A stretch of DNA of 32,401 nt from an uncultured Senegalimassilia sp. (GTDB lineage Bacteria > Actinomycetota > Coriobacteriia > Coriobacteriales > Eggerthellaceae): assembly GCA_934630815.1 (NCBI GenBank), contig CAKTWI010000027.1, forward strand, positions 1-32,401. Reading direction: 5' to 3'. The notes under the pieces were generated by a model. That model was not told the DNA's origin, did no database searches, and saw nothing but the letters and a program-made list of their open reading frames with translations. A program made the position numbers and the translations under genes. Of the stretch, positions 7,733 through 14,307 are shown piece after piece; within the stretch, counting starts at the first letter, position 1; every line of letters starts with the position of its first letter.

Positions 7733-8725
7733 ATGGGCTTGAAGATAGCGGTGATCGCAGGCGGCGCGTTCGAGGCCGAGCGCTCGCTCGCCGCGGCGAA
7801 CGACGTGATGGCGGCGCTGAAAGAGGCCGAGCACGAACCCGAGCTGTTCCAGGCGGACGGCTCCCTCATCGACGATCTGCTGCGCGCGCAGCCCGATGCG
7901 GCCATCAGCTGCCTGCGTGGCGGCGACGGCGAATCCGGCGACATCCAGGACGCGTTCTCCGCGATCGGCCTGCCATGCGTGGGCAGCAGCGCGGCGGTGT
8001 GCCGCCTCGCCTACGACAAGGCGGCGCTCGCCGAGGCGCTCCAGGCGTACCATAACCTCACGGAGGACCTGGTCACGGCAACGGTGCCGCAAACGCTGAC
8101 GTTTTCGCGCCGCGCGTTCGAGCTGTGGGGCATGGAAGCGGCGCTTTCTCAGGTGGAAAGCCGCTTTCCCGACAGCTTCCCGCTGTGCGTGAAGCCCGCG
8201 TCCGGCAGCTTCGCCCACGGCGTGTCCCGCGTCGAGGACGCCGAGCAGCTGGCCGAGGCGCTGCGCGAGGCCTTGAAGGATTGCGAGCGGGCGCTCGTGC
8301 AGCCGTGGGTCGAGGGCGTGCAGCTGAGCGTGCCCGTCATCGGCACGGGTTGGAACGCCTTCGCGCTGCCCCCGGTGGAGATTGTGGCGAAAGAGGGCTG
8401 GTACGACGCCGCGGCGCGACAGGCGGCCGATGCCGTCGAGCTGCACGTTCCCGTGCGCAACGAGTCGCTGTCCCCGAGCGAGGCCGACGCCCAGGCCATC
8501 CGCGCCGAGAGCGAGCGCGCGGTGCTGGAAACCTATCGTGCCTTGGGTATGCGCGACTGCGGCTGCATCGACCTGATCTGGGACGGCGCGCAGGCCATCA
8601 TCTTGGAAGCCGTGGCGAACCCGTGCTTCTCCGCTGAAGCCCCGTTCGCGCAGGCGGCCAAGGCTGCGGGCCTTACGTTGCCCAATCTTCTCAACGAGCT
8701 GGTCGAAAGCGCGCTGGACGCGTAA
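7733..8725 (+). CDS. Divergent D-Ala-D-Ala-ligase-like ATP-grasp protein
   Basis: This 330-aa protein has the Ddl-type ATP-grasp order: an N-terminal IAGGAFEAERSL loop, GGDGESGDIQDAF with VGSSAAVCRLAYDK (80-105), the ATP-binding PLCVKPASGSFAHGV segment (about 146-160), and the C-terminal CIDLIWDG ... ILEAVANPCF metal-binding part. Several positions that define true Ddl enzymes look changed by eye: EAVANPCF replaces the usual E-x-N-x-x-P-G-M, Cys replaces the Arg before the ID dipeptide, and the KPxxxGSS serine is Phe. It may therefore ligate other amino acids or peptides, or have lost catalysis. The strong AAAGGAGG site (7719-7726) is 6 nt before the ATG. The gene closes the serS-side cluster and ends at a clear terminator. 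A housekeeping ddl role is possible but less likely. Confidence 0.75.
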   Translation: MGLKIAVIAGGAFEAERSLAAANDVMAALKEAEHEPELFQADGSLIDDLLRAQPDAAISCLRGGDGESGDIQDAFSAIGLPCVGSSAAVCRLAYDKAALAEALQAYHNLTEDLVTATVPQTLTFSRRAFELWGMEAALSQVESRFPDSFPLCVKPASGSFAHGVSRVEDAEQLAEALREALKDCERALVQPWVEGVQLSVPVIGTGWNAFALPPVEIVAKEGWYDAAARQAADAVELHVPVRNESLSPSEADAQAIRAESERAVLETYRALGMRDCGCIDLIWDGAQAIILEAVANPCFSAEAPFAQAAKAAGLTLPNLLNELVESALDA

Positions 8726-8765
8726 AACCGCCGATAACGGGGGCCTTTTGGCCCCTCGGTTTTTA
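8725..8765 (+). terminator. Rho-independent terminator after the ATP-grasp gene
   Basis: Outer arms AAACCG/CGGTTT and inner arms GGGGCC (8740-8745) and GGCCCC (8750-8755), with loop TTTT, are followed by a T-run (8760-8764). It starts at the last base of the ATP-grasp stop codon. Confidence 0.85.
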
Positions 8766-8847
8766 TCCGGGCCCTTCGCAATCTAACAAGAAGGCAACCT
8801 TTTTCTGCAGGTATTGGAAAGTCAGCGAGTCCTTGTTGGCTTGCTCG

Positions 8848-8853
8848 TATAAT
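8848..8853 (+). promoter_or_regulatory. Consensus -10 TATAAT upstream of the YtxH gene
   Basis: A perfect TATAAT lies 40 bp before the ATG at 8894, in the gap after a terminator, which is where a new promoter is expected. No convincing -35 hexamer stands 16-18 bp upstream. Confidence 0.6.
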
Positions 8854-8893
8854 GGCAGCACAGATGATCGTCCCGCATATTTAGGAGGCCGTG

Positions 8894-9388
8894 ATGAGCA
8901 ACAAACTTGGTATCTTTCTCGCAGGTGGAGCCGTTGGTGCCGTGGCGGCTTTGCTGTGCGCTCCCCGTACGGGCCAGGAAGCCCGCACCATGGTGGCCGA
9001 AAAGGTGAACGAGGCCTGGGGCCAGGCGCAGAACATCAGCGCCGATGCCGGCGTGAACGCTCAGCAGGTGTACCAGAGCGCCGCAGCCCGCGGCCAGGAG
9101 GTCGTCTCCTCCGTGCAGGCCAAGGGCCAGGAAGTGGCCGGTCAGGCCGCTGCCCGCGTGCAGGAGGTGGCCAGCAACCTGAAGCCGTCCTTCACCCAGG
9201 ACAACGACGAGCTGCGCGATAAGATCGAGGCAGCGCGTCAGCGCATCGCTTCCCAGGTGGCCAAGAACGCCGAGGAAACCGGCCAGGTGGTCGAGGAGGT
9301 CGTCGAGGCCGTGGCCGAGGCCGTCGAGCCCGCTGCAGAGGCAGCCGCCGAGGCAGCTGAGCAGGCCGAGGAGCCGAAGGCCGAATAA
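8894..9388 (+). CDS. YtxH-domain small envelope protein
   Basis: This 164-aa protein opens with a glycine/alanine-rich membrane segment (GIFLAGGAVGAVAALLCAPR) followed by TGQEAR. This is the typical YtxH signature of a GxAxGAAxALLxAPxSGxE helix. The remainder is a long amphipathic, Gln/Glu/Ala-rich helix predicted to be coiled coil, ending in an acidic Ala/Glu repeat (AEAVEPAAEAAAEAAEQAEE). YtxH proteins are linked to general stress in Firmicutes, but no biochemical role is established. The ATG at 8894 is preferred over GTG at 8891 because AGGAGG (8883-8888) then has 5-nt spacing. Its own TATAAT element lies upstream. It heads a cluster with the PRC-barrel, VTT and TM2 genes. Confidence 0.85.
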   Translation: MSNKLGIFLAGGAVGAVAALLCAPRTGQEARTMVAEKVNEAWGQAQNISADAGVNAQQVYQSAAARGQEVVSSVQAKGQEVAGQAAARVQEVASNLKPSFTQDNDELRDKIEAARQRIASQVAKNAEETGQVVEEVVEAVAEAVEPAAEAAAEAAEQAEEPKAE

Positions 9389-9411
9389 CATCCTGTTCCA
9401 ATCGTGATACC

Positions 9412-9455
9412 GAAGCGGCGTGTCCGGCCCTAGGCAGGTTTCGGCGCGCCGCTTC
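9412..9455. other. 9-bp inverted repeat between the YtxH and PRC-barrel genes
   Basis: GAAGCGGCG (9412-9420) and CGCCGCTTC (9447-9455) are exact complements with a 26-nt loop. There is no T-run. A TATAAG sequence follows near 9462, so this could be a promoter-proximal structure or a weak attenuator. Confidence 0.35.
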
Positions 9456-9476
9456 ATGCTGTATAAGGGGATTTCC

Positions 9477-10421
9477 ATGGCAAGCAAACTCATCACCACC
9501 CATGAGCTGACCGGCACGCGCGTTCTGGGCGGCAAGAAGGGCACGAAGCGCATCGGCAAGATCCGCCGCTTCGTGTTCCATCCGAAGGAGAAACGCGTCA
9601 TCGGCTTCGTGGTTAAACGCCCCGACCTGCTATGGATGTTCCATCGCGCCGACGTGTTCGTCCCCATCGACGGCTACGACCTGGTGGACGGCCGCGTCAT
9701 CATCCGCCCTGATGCCGCCGCAAGCGGCAAGGCCTACTGCAAGAAAGAAGGCCTGAACTGGGACGACTGCGTGCTGTGGGTGGGCCTTCCCGTTATGAGC
9801 GAGGACGGCGAGTCCTACGGTATCGTGGGCAACGTCACGTTCAACCGCCTCACGGGCACGGTGGATTGCTTCGAAACCGACAACGGCGCAACGTCGAACG
9901 CCCTGCTGGGCAAGCGTACCATCCCCGCCGACATGGTGCGCGGCTTCAAGCGCGGCATGGGCGCCGCGCTGGCCAACATGGGCGCCGAGGGCATGGAGGG
10001 CGAAGAGGTGCAGCTCGGCGCCATGCTCGTTTCCTCCCAGGTGGCGAATCTGAACAGCGAGGGCGGCGTGGCCGAGAAGGCCGGCGCCGCCACCGCCGTT
10101 GCCGTCGACAAGGTGCAAACCACCGTCGACAAGGCGAAACCCGTGGTCAGCAAGGCGGCTGCGGCAACCGGCGAGGCGGTCAACAAGGGCGCGTACGCCA
10201 CGGGCAAGCAGATCAGCAAGTCCAAGCACATGTTCCAGGATTTCAAGGCGGAATACGACAAGGCCGTGGCCCCGTCGGACGGGCAGAAGAAGGCCGCTTC
10301 CGCAAGCAAGGCATCTTCTTCGAGCAAGGCTTCAGGCGCCAAGAAGAAGGCCGCCCCGAAAAAGAAGAACATGTTCGCCGCATTCAAAGACGAGTACGAC
10401 AAGGCACGAAACGGCGACTAA
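9477..10421 (+). CDS. PRC-barrel domain protein with Lys/Ala-rich tail
   Basis: This 314-aa protein carries two PRC-barrel-like beta domains. One covers residues about 3-80 (THELTGTRVLGGKKGTKRIG then KEKRVIGFVVKRPD), and the second is near 98-160 (WVGLPVMSEDGESYGIVGN). After about 195 the chain becomes a helical, low-complexity Lys/Ala/Val-rich tail with repeats such as KAGAATAVAVDKV and a terminal Lys-rich stretch (KKKAAPKKKNM). The basic tail could bind nucleic acid or acidic membrane lipids. PRC-barrel domains occur in photosynthetic reaction-centre H subunits, RimM and many uncharacterised bacterial proteins, so no function follows. The start is ATG 9477, with AAGGGG (9465-9470) spaced 6 nt. 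It is probably co-transcribed with the neighbouring envelope genes. Confidence 0.85.
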   Translation: MASKLITTHELTGTRVLGGKKGTKRIGKIRRFVFHPKEKRVIGFVVKRPDLLWMFHRADVFVPIDGYDLVDGRVIIRPDAAASGKAYCKKEGLNWDDCVLWVGLPVMSEDGESYGIVGNVTFNRLTGTVDCFETDNGATSNALLGKRTIPADMVRGFKRGMGAALANMGAEGMEGEEVQLGAMLVSSQVANLNSEGGVAEKAGAATAVAVDKVQTTVDKAKPVVSKAAAATGEAVNKGAYATGKQISKSKHMFQDFKAEYDKAVAPSDGQKKAASASKASSSSKASGAKKKAAPKKKNMFAAFKDEYDKARNGD

Positions 10422-10443
10422 GCCGGAAAGCGAAGTGGGCTAA

Positions 10444-11325
10444 TTGAAGCGCAAGGAAGCAAGAGCTCAATCGAACACTCGCAAAAGGGGCGCCGTCAAG
10501 CGCAAGAACAAGGCGGCCCGCAAGAAGAAGCGCGAGCAAAGGCAGCATCAGGGCCTTCGCGAGCGCGCGCATGAGCGCAAGGAAGAGCTGCAACAGAAAG
10601 CCAACGAGGAAACGCAGGTGCGCGGCAGGCCTGTGCGCCGCGGCGATATCTTCAAGATCGTGGGCCTGGCGGCGTTCGTCGGCATCGTAAGCCTGGTCAG
10701 CTGGTTGGTGTGGCCCTACATCCACATGATGTTCGAGCCCGGCGGCATCGACCAGGTCATCGACAGCGTGCGCAACGCCGGCCCCATGGGCTTCCTTATC
10801 CTGCTGGCGCTGCAGTTCTTGCAGATCGTGGTGGCGTTCATTCCCGGCGAGGCCACGCAGATGGCCGCCGGCATGCTCTACGGTCCCTGGATAGGCGGCC
10901 TGGTTATCTTGCTGGGCAGCATCTTGTCGAGTGCGTTCGTGTTCATGGTGGTGCACCGCTTGGGCGCGCCGTTCGTGAAGGATATGGTGTCCGAGAAGTG
11001 GATGGATAAGTTCGATCGTTTCGAGCGGTCCGGCAAGCTGGAGCTCATTGTGTTCGTGCTGTTCCTCATCCCCGGTATGCCGAAGGACATCTTCACGTAC
11101 CTGGTGCCGTTGACCGATATGCGCATGCGCACGTTCCTGCTGCTGTCCAACATCGGCCGCATCCCGGGCATCCTGGTCTCCACGTATGCGGCAAGCGGCC
11201 TGGTTGATGGAAACGTGTGGCAGAGCATCGTCATACTCGCGGTGCTGGCCGTGGTCGCGGTGGTGTGCGTGATCTTCCGCGAGCAGTTGATGAGCGTGGT
11301 CGAGAAGTTGGGGAAGAAAAGGTAA
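10444..11325 (+). CDS. TVP38/TMEM64-family (VTT domain) membrane protein
   Basis: This 293-aa integral membrane protein has a very basic N-terminal tail (about 60 residues, MKRKEARAQS and following) and six or so hydrophobic segments. The VTT/SNARE-associated core spans about 113-250. It includes FIPGEATQMAAGMLYG and LFLIPGMPKDIFTYLVPLT, which match the conserved Pro-Gly-rich re-entrant loops of DedA/TVP38 proteins. These proteins are linked to membrane lipid scrambling or transport. The start is a TTG with only a weak GTGGG upstream, so it is uncertain. A 10-bp gap leads to the TM2 gene, suggesting an operon with envelope functions. Confidence 0.85.
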   Translation: MKRKEARAQSNTRKRGAVKRKNKAARKKKREQRQHQGLRERAHERKEELQQKANEETQVRGRPVRRGDIFKIVGLAAFVGIVSLVSWLVWPYIHMMFEPGGIDQVIDSVRNAGPMGFLILLALQFLQIVVAFIPGEATQMAAGMLYGPWIGGLVILLGSILSSAFVFMVVHRLGAPFVKDMVSEKWMDKFDRFERSGKLELIVFVLFLIPGMPKDIFTYLVPLTDMRMRTFLLLSNIGRIPGILVSTYAASGLVDGNVWQSIVILAVLAVVAVVCVIFREQLMSVVEKLGKKR

Positions 11326-11335
11326 GGGAAACGCT

Positions 11336-12118
11336 ATGAATCCGATGAACGAACGCAGCGCAGCCGACGAGCTGGCCGCCGCCGAGGCGGAGCTGAAGGC
11401 CGCGCAGGAACGTCTCGACGCGGCACGTCTGCGCATGGTGTCCGAACAACCGCAGCCATACGCGCAGCCTGCGGACGCGCCCGTTGGTTCGCAGGGGGCG
11501 CAATCTCAGCCGCAACCGTATGCTCAGGCGCAGCAGGCGTCGTATGCCGCTCAGCCGGCTCAGCCGGCATCTTTTGGCTCGCAACCGCAGCCCCAGCAGC
11601 CGACTCAACCGACTGCTGCTTGGCAGCCCGATGCGCAACAGGCGCAGGGCCAGCCCTACGTGCAGCAACCCGGCGCCCAGCAGCCGGCCCAGCCGTACGC
11701 CGCGCCGCAGCAAGGGTCGCCGTACGCGCAGCCGCAGCCGCAAGCGCAGGCGACCCAGCGGCCGTATGGGGCGCAGCCGGGCTACGGGTCCGTGCCGCCG
11801 CAGAACCCGTACGGTCAGCAGGCGCAATACGGGTACCAACAGCCCTACGTCGCGCCCGCGGTCGGCGAAAAGGACCATGTGGCGGCAGGCTTGCTCGCGC
11901 TGTTCCTAGGCTGGCTCGGCGTGCACAAGTTCTACTTGGGCTACAACACCTCGGGCTTCATCATGCTGGGCACGTCCATCTTGGGCGGCATCCTCACGTT
12001 GTCGGTGGCTTCATGGGCTATTTGGGTCATCGCCATCGTCGAGGGTATCTTCTACCTCTCGAAGTCCCAAACCGAGTTCGAGCAGATGTACGTGATAAAC
12101 AAGAGAGAGTGGTTTTAG
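11336..12118 (+). CDS. TM2-domain protein with Gln/Pro-rich linker
   Basis: This 260-aa protein has three parts. Residues about 8-36 form an Ala/Glu-rich coiled coil. Residues about 38-178 are a Gln/Pro/Ala/Tyr-rich low-complexity linker with many PQPYAQ-type repeats. A C-terminal TM2 domain at about 179-255 shows the GLLALFLGWLGVHKFYLGY signature followed by a second hydrophobic hairpin (WAIWVIAIVEGIFYL). TM2 domains occur in bacterial and eukaryotic membrane proteins without a settled function. AAGGG stands 7 nt before the ATG, and the gene follows the VTT gene after 10 bp. The low-complexity linker may expand or contract between strains. Confidence 0.85.
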   Translation: MNPMNERSAADELAAAEAELKAAQERLDAARLRMVSEQPQPYAQPADAPVGSQGAQSQPQPYAQAQQASYAAQPAQPASFGSQPQPQQPTQPTAAWQPDAQQAQGQPYVQQPGAQQPAQPYAAPQQGSPYAQPQPQAQATQRPYGAQPGYGSVPPQNPYGQQAQYGYQQPYVAPAVGEKDHVAAGLLALFLGWLGVHKFYLGYNTSGFIMLGTSILGGILTLSVASWAIWVIAIVEGIFYLSKSQTEFEQMYVINKREWF

Positions 12119-12191
12119 GTCGCTGGGGGAGGGCCTATGCCGGGCACCCTTGCGCCTGGCGTCCTCAGCGGTGGGAAAGCTCCGGCGAGTG

Positions 12192-12221
12192 GCCGCTTGC
12201 CGAGCTGGTCGCGGCTTTTTT
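12192..12221 (+). terminator. Likely terminator after the TM2 gene
   Basis: The stem GCCGC (12192-12196) / GCGGC (12211-12215) is followed by TTTTTT (12216-12221). The stem is short, with a 14-nt loop that can pair internally. It lies about 75 bp past the TM2 stop. Confidence 0.6.
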
Positions 12222-12273
12222 CCGTGGATAGGCGCGGCGGGGTTGCCGCTTCGTTAAAATGAACCCAGACATG

Positions 12274-12295
12274 CGGCGCGTGCTGCGCCGTTTTT
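12274..12295 (+). terminator. Terminator-like hairpin in the aldolase leader
   Basis: Perfect 6-bp stem CGGCGC (12274-12279) / GCGCCG (12285-12290), loop GTGCT, then TTTTT (12291-12295). It ends about 20 bp before the aldolase ribosome site. A -10-like TAAAAT (12255-12260) just upstream would place this hairpin in the aldolase mRNA leader, so it is either a second terminator or an attenuator. Confidence 0.6.
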
Positions 12296-12327
12296 CTTGG
12301 AACTTGCATCCTATAAGGAGGAACATC

Positions 12328-13278
12328 ATGCCCAAGATCACTCGCGACCAGGTGAAGGTACCTGCCGACGTCCTGGCAGACGTCCGCGAGACGTACGTCG
12401 ACAACTACATGAAGGCAACCCGTGGCACGGGCCGTCTCATGCTGTTCGCGTGCGACCAGAAGGTTGAGCACCTGAACAAGGACTTCTACGGCGAGGGCAT
12501 CGACATCGCCGATGCCGAGCCGGAGCATCTCTTCAAGATCGGCGATCAGGGCGTGTGCGGCGTTTTGGCTGGCCAGCGTGGTCTTATCGCGCAGTATGCC
12601 GCCGATTACCCCAACATCAACTACCTGGTGAAGATGAACTCCAAGACCAACCTGGTCAAAACCGCCCAGGAAGATCCGTACAGCCCGCAGCTGTACGACC
12701 TGGAGGCCGTGCTCGCCATGCGCGACAACGGCGTGAACATCGTGGGCCTGGGCTACACCATCTACCTGGGCAGCGAGTACGAGTCCACCATGCTGGCCGA
12801 GGCCGGCGAGCTCATCGCCGCCGCCCATGCCAACGGCCTGCTGGTCGTGCTGTGGATCTACCCGCGCGGCAAGGCCGTCACCGCTGAGAAGGACCCGGAC
12901 CTGATCGCCGGCGCCGCAGGCGTCGCGCTGTGCCTGGGCGCCGACTTCGTGAAGGTCAACCCGCCCAAGCCCGAGGGCGACGACAAGCGCACGCCCGCCG
13001 AGGCCCTGAAGGTCGCCTCCATGGCCGCAGGCCGCACGGGCCTGGTTTGCGCCGGCGGTTCCACCGTCGACGCCGAGACGTTCCTGACCCAGCTGCACGA
13101 CCAGATCCACGTGGGCGGCGCAGACGGCAACGCCACCGGCCGCAACATCCACCAGCGCAGCCTGGACGAGGCCGTTCGTCTGACGAAGGCCATCAGCGCC
13201 ATCACGCTGGCCGACTACACCGTTGCCGACGCCTTGAAGGTGTTCAACGGCGAGGCCGACTTCGCCTGGGAGGACTAA
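12328..13278 (+). CDS. fbaB: Class I fructose-bisphosphate aldolase (DhnA/FbaB type)
   Basis: This 316-aa protein belongs to the archaeal-type class I aldolase (DhnA/FbaB, COG1830) family, which cleaves fructose-1,6-bisphosphate to dihydroxyacetone phosphate and glyceraldehyde-3-phosphate in central carbon metabolism. Family features include LMLFACDQKVEHL near the N-terminus, a (beta/alpha)8-barrel layout, and Lys209 in GADFVKVNPP as the likely Schiff-base lysine. A phosphate-binding glycine-rich element (CAGGSTVD) follows. Start is the ATG at 12328, placed 6 nt after AAGGAGG (12315-12321); the longer reading frame to 12259 would run through a terminator-like hairpin and is less likely. A terminator at 13391-13421 ends it. 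The exact sugar-phosphate substrate cannot be verified, as some relatives (LsrF and others) act on other aldol compounds. Confidence 0.85.
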   Translation: MPKITRDQVKVPADVLADVRETYVDNYMKATRGTGRLMLFACDQKVEHLNKDFYGEGIDIADAEPEHLFKIGDQGVCGVLAGQRGLIAQYAADYPNINYLVKMNSKTNLVKTAQEDPYSPQLYDLEAVLAMRDNGVNIVGLGYTIYLGSEYESTMLAEAGELIAAAHANGLLVVLWIYPRGKAVTAEKDPDLIAGAAGVALCLGADFVKVNPPKPEGDDKRTPAEALKVASMAAGRTGLVCAGGSTVDAETFLTQLHDQIHVGGADGNATGRNIHQRSLDEAVRLTKAISAITLADYTVADALKVFNGEADFAWED

Positions 13279-13390
13279 CGGTCCCGCCTGATCGAAGGCA
13301 AAACCGAAACGTTGCTGCAAGCACCCAGCCGTAACGGCAAGGCTCGCAGGCAGACGGGCTCTCAGGCCCCGACAACGTCGCAGCACCAAG

Positions 13391-13421
13391 CGCCCGGAAG
13401 GTACGCCTCCCGGGCGTTTTT
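13391..13421 (+). terminator. Rho-independent terminator after the aldolase gene
   Basis: Arms CGCCCGG (13391-13397) and CCGGGCG (13410-13416) are followed by TTTTT (13417-13421). It lies 113 bp after the aldolase stop. Confidence 0.85.
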
Positions 13422-13425
13422 GCGT

Positions 13426-13461
13426 CCATAGGGTTTTGTGCATATGCGCAAAACCCTATGG
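13426..13461. promoter_or_regulatory. 36-bp near-perfect palindrome (possible operator)
   Basis: CCATAGGGTTTTG (13426-13438) and CAAAACCCTATGG (13449-13461) pair exactly around a self-complementary GCATATGC core. The only break is one T/G mismatch. It lies just past the aldolase terminator and about 90 bp before the next gene, so it could be an operator or a structured leader element. Confidence 0.6.
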
Positions 13462-13502
13462 TTTGCGATGTTAGCTATGAGTACTATTCACCGGTTTTTT
13501 GG

Positions 13503-13518
13503 AAAATGTGTACATTTT
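13503..13518. promoter_or_regulatory. Operator-like inverted repeat AAAATGT-GT-ACATTTT
   Basis: Two 7-bp half sites flank a 2-bp spacer, directly before a -10-like TAAAAT (13526-13531) upstream of the unassigned gene at 13549. The geometry suits a dimeric repressor or activator. The cognate regulator is unknown. Confidence 0.5.
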
Positions 13519-13548
13519 TCGCCGCTAAAATCCTACTAAAGCACTACA

Positions 13549-14277
13549 ATGACAACGCACGCAAGACGCGGAGCTAGGCAAGATGCTGAAGGAGTTTGCG
13601 GGTTTTTGAGCGATCGAACGGCTATTCAGGCAAGTGTCAAAGGCACCGGCCATCCAGTCGAACAGACGGATGCTTCGGGAAAATCCAGGCGCAAGGCGGA
13701 GGAACAGGCCGCCGTGCGCGTTGGGGAGCCAGCCCTTCGGTCCGAGGAGCAACCCTCCTGGGCAAAGGACGAAAAACACTTGGTGCTGAAGCGTATTCTC
13801 GCTGCACACGAGCAATGGTTCGATGTGCGACGGGGATACGAGTACGCCGGCCGCATCTTCCCCGGGTATGCCGAGTTCCATTCCTATGGCGAAAAGTATG
13901 TGCTGGTCAAAAGCGCGAAGCTATGGGAAGTCGACACGCATGAGTATCTGTTCTTCGTCCTCGCCGATGTCCTGGACGAAACTCAGGTGCGCGATCTTGT
14001 GTCGTTCATGGAACATGATGGGCTCAAAAAGGTGGTTCCCAAGCCGAACCACATGTCCTCGGCCATATCCCTGGTGATCATTGCGGATTCCTGCACCCAG
14101 GAAGCGGCGAAGGCGGTGCGCAAAACGCGCTTCCGCAAGAACTTCGCCTTGGGCATCCGTGGCTGGGCCGACCTTCGGGTGGCCATCGCCGACCTCTCTG
14201 CGAATCGCGTGATAACGAACGCGGCGGGCAAGCAGCTGAAAACCACGTTGGAGGCGAACCTGCTGCCGCGTTCCTAA
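13549..14277 (+). CDS. Uncharacterised conserved-looking protein upstream of cstA
   Basis: No family is recognised with certainty; it recalls uncharacterised DUF8052-like proteins, from memory only. The first ~70 residues are charged and low-complexity. A compact core from about 82 to 242 includes HEQWFDVRRGYEYAGRIFPG, KYVLVKSAKLWEVDTHEYLF and FALGIRGWADLRVAIADLSA. It has no membrane segments and is probably cytoplasmic. The gene ends 30 bp before cstA on the same strand, suggesting a linked role or co-expression. The start is uncertain: ATG 13549 has no clear ribosome site but lies close to a -10-like TAAAAT, whereas TTG 13606 follows GAAGGAG at 11-nt spacing. Palindromes upstream suggest regulated expression. 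Confidence 0.65.
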   Translation: MTTHARRGARQDAEGVCGFLSDRTAIQASVKGTGHPVEQTDASGKSRRKAEEQAAVRVGEPALRSEEQPSWAKDEKHLVLKRILAAHEQWFDVRRGYEYAGRIFPGYAEFHSYGEKYVLVKSAKLWEVDTHEYLFFVLADVLDETQVRDLVSFMEHDGLKKVVPKPNHMSSAISLVIIADSCTQEAAKAVRKTRFRKNFALGIRGWADLRVAIADLSANRVITNAAGKQLKTTLEANLLPRS

Positions 14278-14307
14278 CAACGGAAACGCAAAACAGAAGA
14301 GGGTTCC

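Noticed and set aside
12259..12327. Upstream extension of the aldolase to an earlier ATG
   Set aside because: The extension reads through a terminator-like hairpin, and the AAGGAGG site fits the ATG at 12328.
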